The notes under the pieces: model-generated
Database searches by the model: none
What the model was told of the DNA's origin: nothing
What the model saw: only the letters and a program-made list of their open reading frames with translations
Translations under genes and position numbers: made by a program
Shown here: piece after piece, positions 5,935 to 6,299 of the stretch
Layout of the letters: each line of letters starts with the position of its first letter
Position numbering within the stretch: the stretch's first letter is position 1
NCBI GenBank assembly: GCA_937952455.1
Contig: CALFYU010000541.1
Span: 1-6,299 of the forward strand
DNA: 6,299 bases
DNA from: an uncultured Planctomycetaceae bacterium
GTDB taxonomy: Bacteria > Planctomycetota > Planctomycetia > Planctomycetales > Planctomycetaceae
Direction of reading: 5' to 3'

Positions 5935-6299
5935 ATGAATCTGGCCGCCCTATCCATTGAGAAACGTGCGATCACCTACTTTGGCATATTCCTGATCGTG
6001 GCGGGCGGCGTGTTTTGTTATTTCCAGCTAGGGCAACTGGAAGATCCTGAGTTTTCGGTGAAAACGGCGGTGATTACCACGACCTATCCCGGCGCAAGCG
6101 CCGCACAGGTCGAGTTGGAAGTCACCGACCGGATTGAGACCAAGCTGCAGGAAATGACGGAGCTCAAAAACGTCTATTCGAATTCGCGGCCCGGGCTGTC
6201 GATCATCAAAGTCGACATCAAAAGCAACTACTGGTCGGACCGCCTGCCGCAGGTTTGGGACGTGCTGCGAAAGAAGGTCGCCGACATCGAGCCAACGTT
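5935..6299 (+). CDS. RND-family efflux transporter permease, N-terminal part (runs off right edge)
   Basis: From the ATG at 5935 the frame stays open for 121 codons to the window edge. A first transmembrane helix is visible at about residues 12-31 (ITYFGIFLIVAGGVFCYFQL). It is followed by the RND hallmark LGQLEDPEF (32-40) and YPGASAAQVELEVTDRIE (51-68), the start of the porter domain in AcrB-like pumps. These are proton-driven trimeric inner-membrane exporters. The residues that would indicate substrate class and the transmembrane proton-relay acids lie beyond the window, so drug versus metal specificity cannot be assigned, although the sequence looks more like the hydrophobe/amphiphile exporters. 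The ribosome-binding site is weak (GAG at 5926-5928). It follows the adaptor gene by 79 bp and is probably co-transcribed with it. Confidence 0.93.
   Translation, partial: MNLAALSIEKRAITYFGIFLIVAGGVFCYFQLGQLEDPEFSVKTAVITTTYPGASAAQVELEVTDRIETKLQEMTELKNVYSNSRPGLSIIKVDIKSNYWSDRLPQVWDVLRKKVADIEPT

Overview
The window looks like planctomycete chromosome, probably of the Pirellula/Rhodopirellula type. The best evidence is the leftmost gene. It encodes a Ser/Thr kinase whose roughly 105-residue N-terminal domain I recognise from planctomycete Hanks-type kinases, ahead of a glycine loop, catalytic lysine and REA helix. The GC-rich coding sequence, weak or absent Shine-Dalgarno sites and exported low-complexity proteins agree with this. 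The assignment rests on recognition, not on a database search.

Layout. Bases 1-589 (minus strand) hold the 5' part of the kinase gene, which runs off the left edge. Bases 590-1271 form a spacer of about 680 bp with no convincing gene. It carries a good sigma70-like promoter facing the kinase, a weaker one facing right, and a 7-bp inverted repeat. Bases 1272-2354 encode an exported two-domain protein (SnoaL/NTF2-like plus a second beta-rich domain). After 72 bp, bases 2427-4418 encode a large exported mosaic protein: Gly/Arg-rich tract, Arg/Pro/Gly tract, NREDR heptad repeats, Trp/Tyr/His-rich segment, TPR repeats and a C-terminal LxGxW beta-rich domain. Bases 4419-4601 are non-coding. Bases 4602-5855 encode a lipoprotein periplasmic adaptor (membrane fusion protein) of an RND efflux pump. 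Bases 5935-6299 begin the RND inner-membrane permease, which runs off the right edge.

How the genes fit together. The adaptor and permease form a clear efflux module, with the permease energised by the proton gradient and the adaptor joining it to an outer-membrane channel. No channel gene is visible here, so it may lie downstream or elsewhere. The two exported proteins at 1272-4418 are on the same strand, closely spaced and without an obvious terminator between them, so they may be co-transcribed; their function is unknown. The kinase is divergent and I see no sequence evidence linking it to the rest.

The least conventional object is the 663-residue mosaic protein at 2427-4418. No mobile element, CRISPR array, tRNA or rRNA was recognised.
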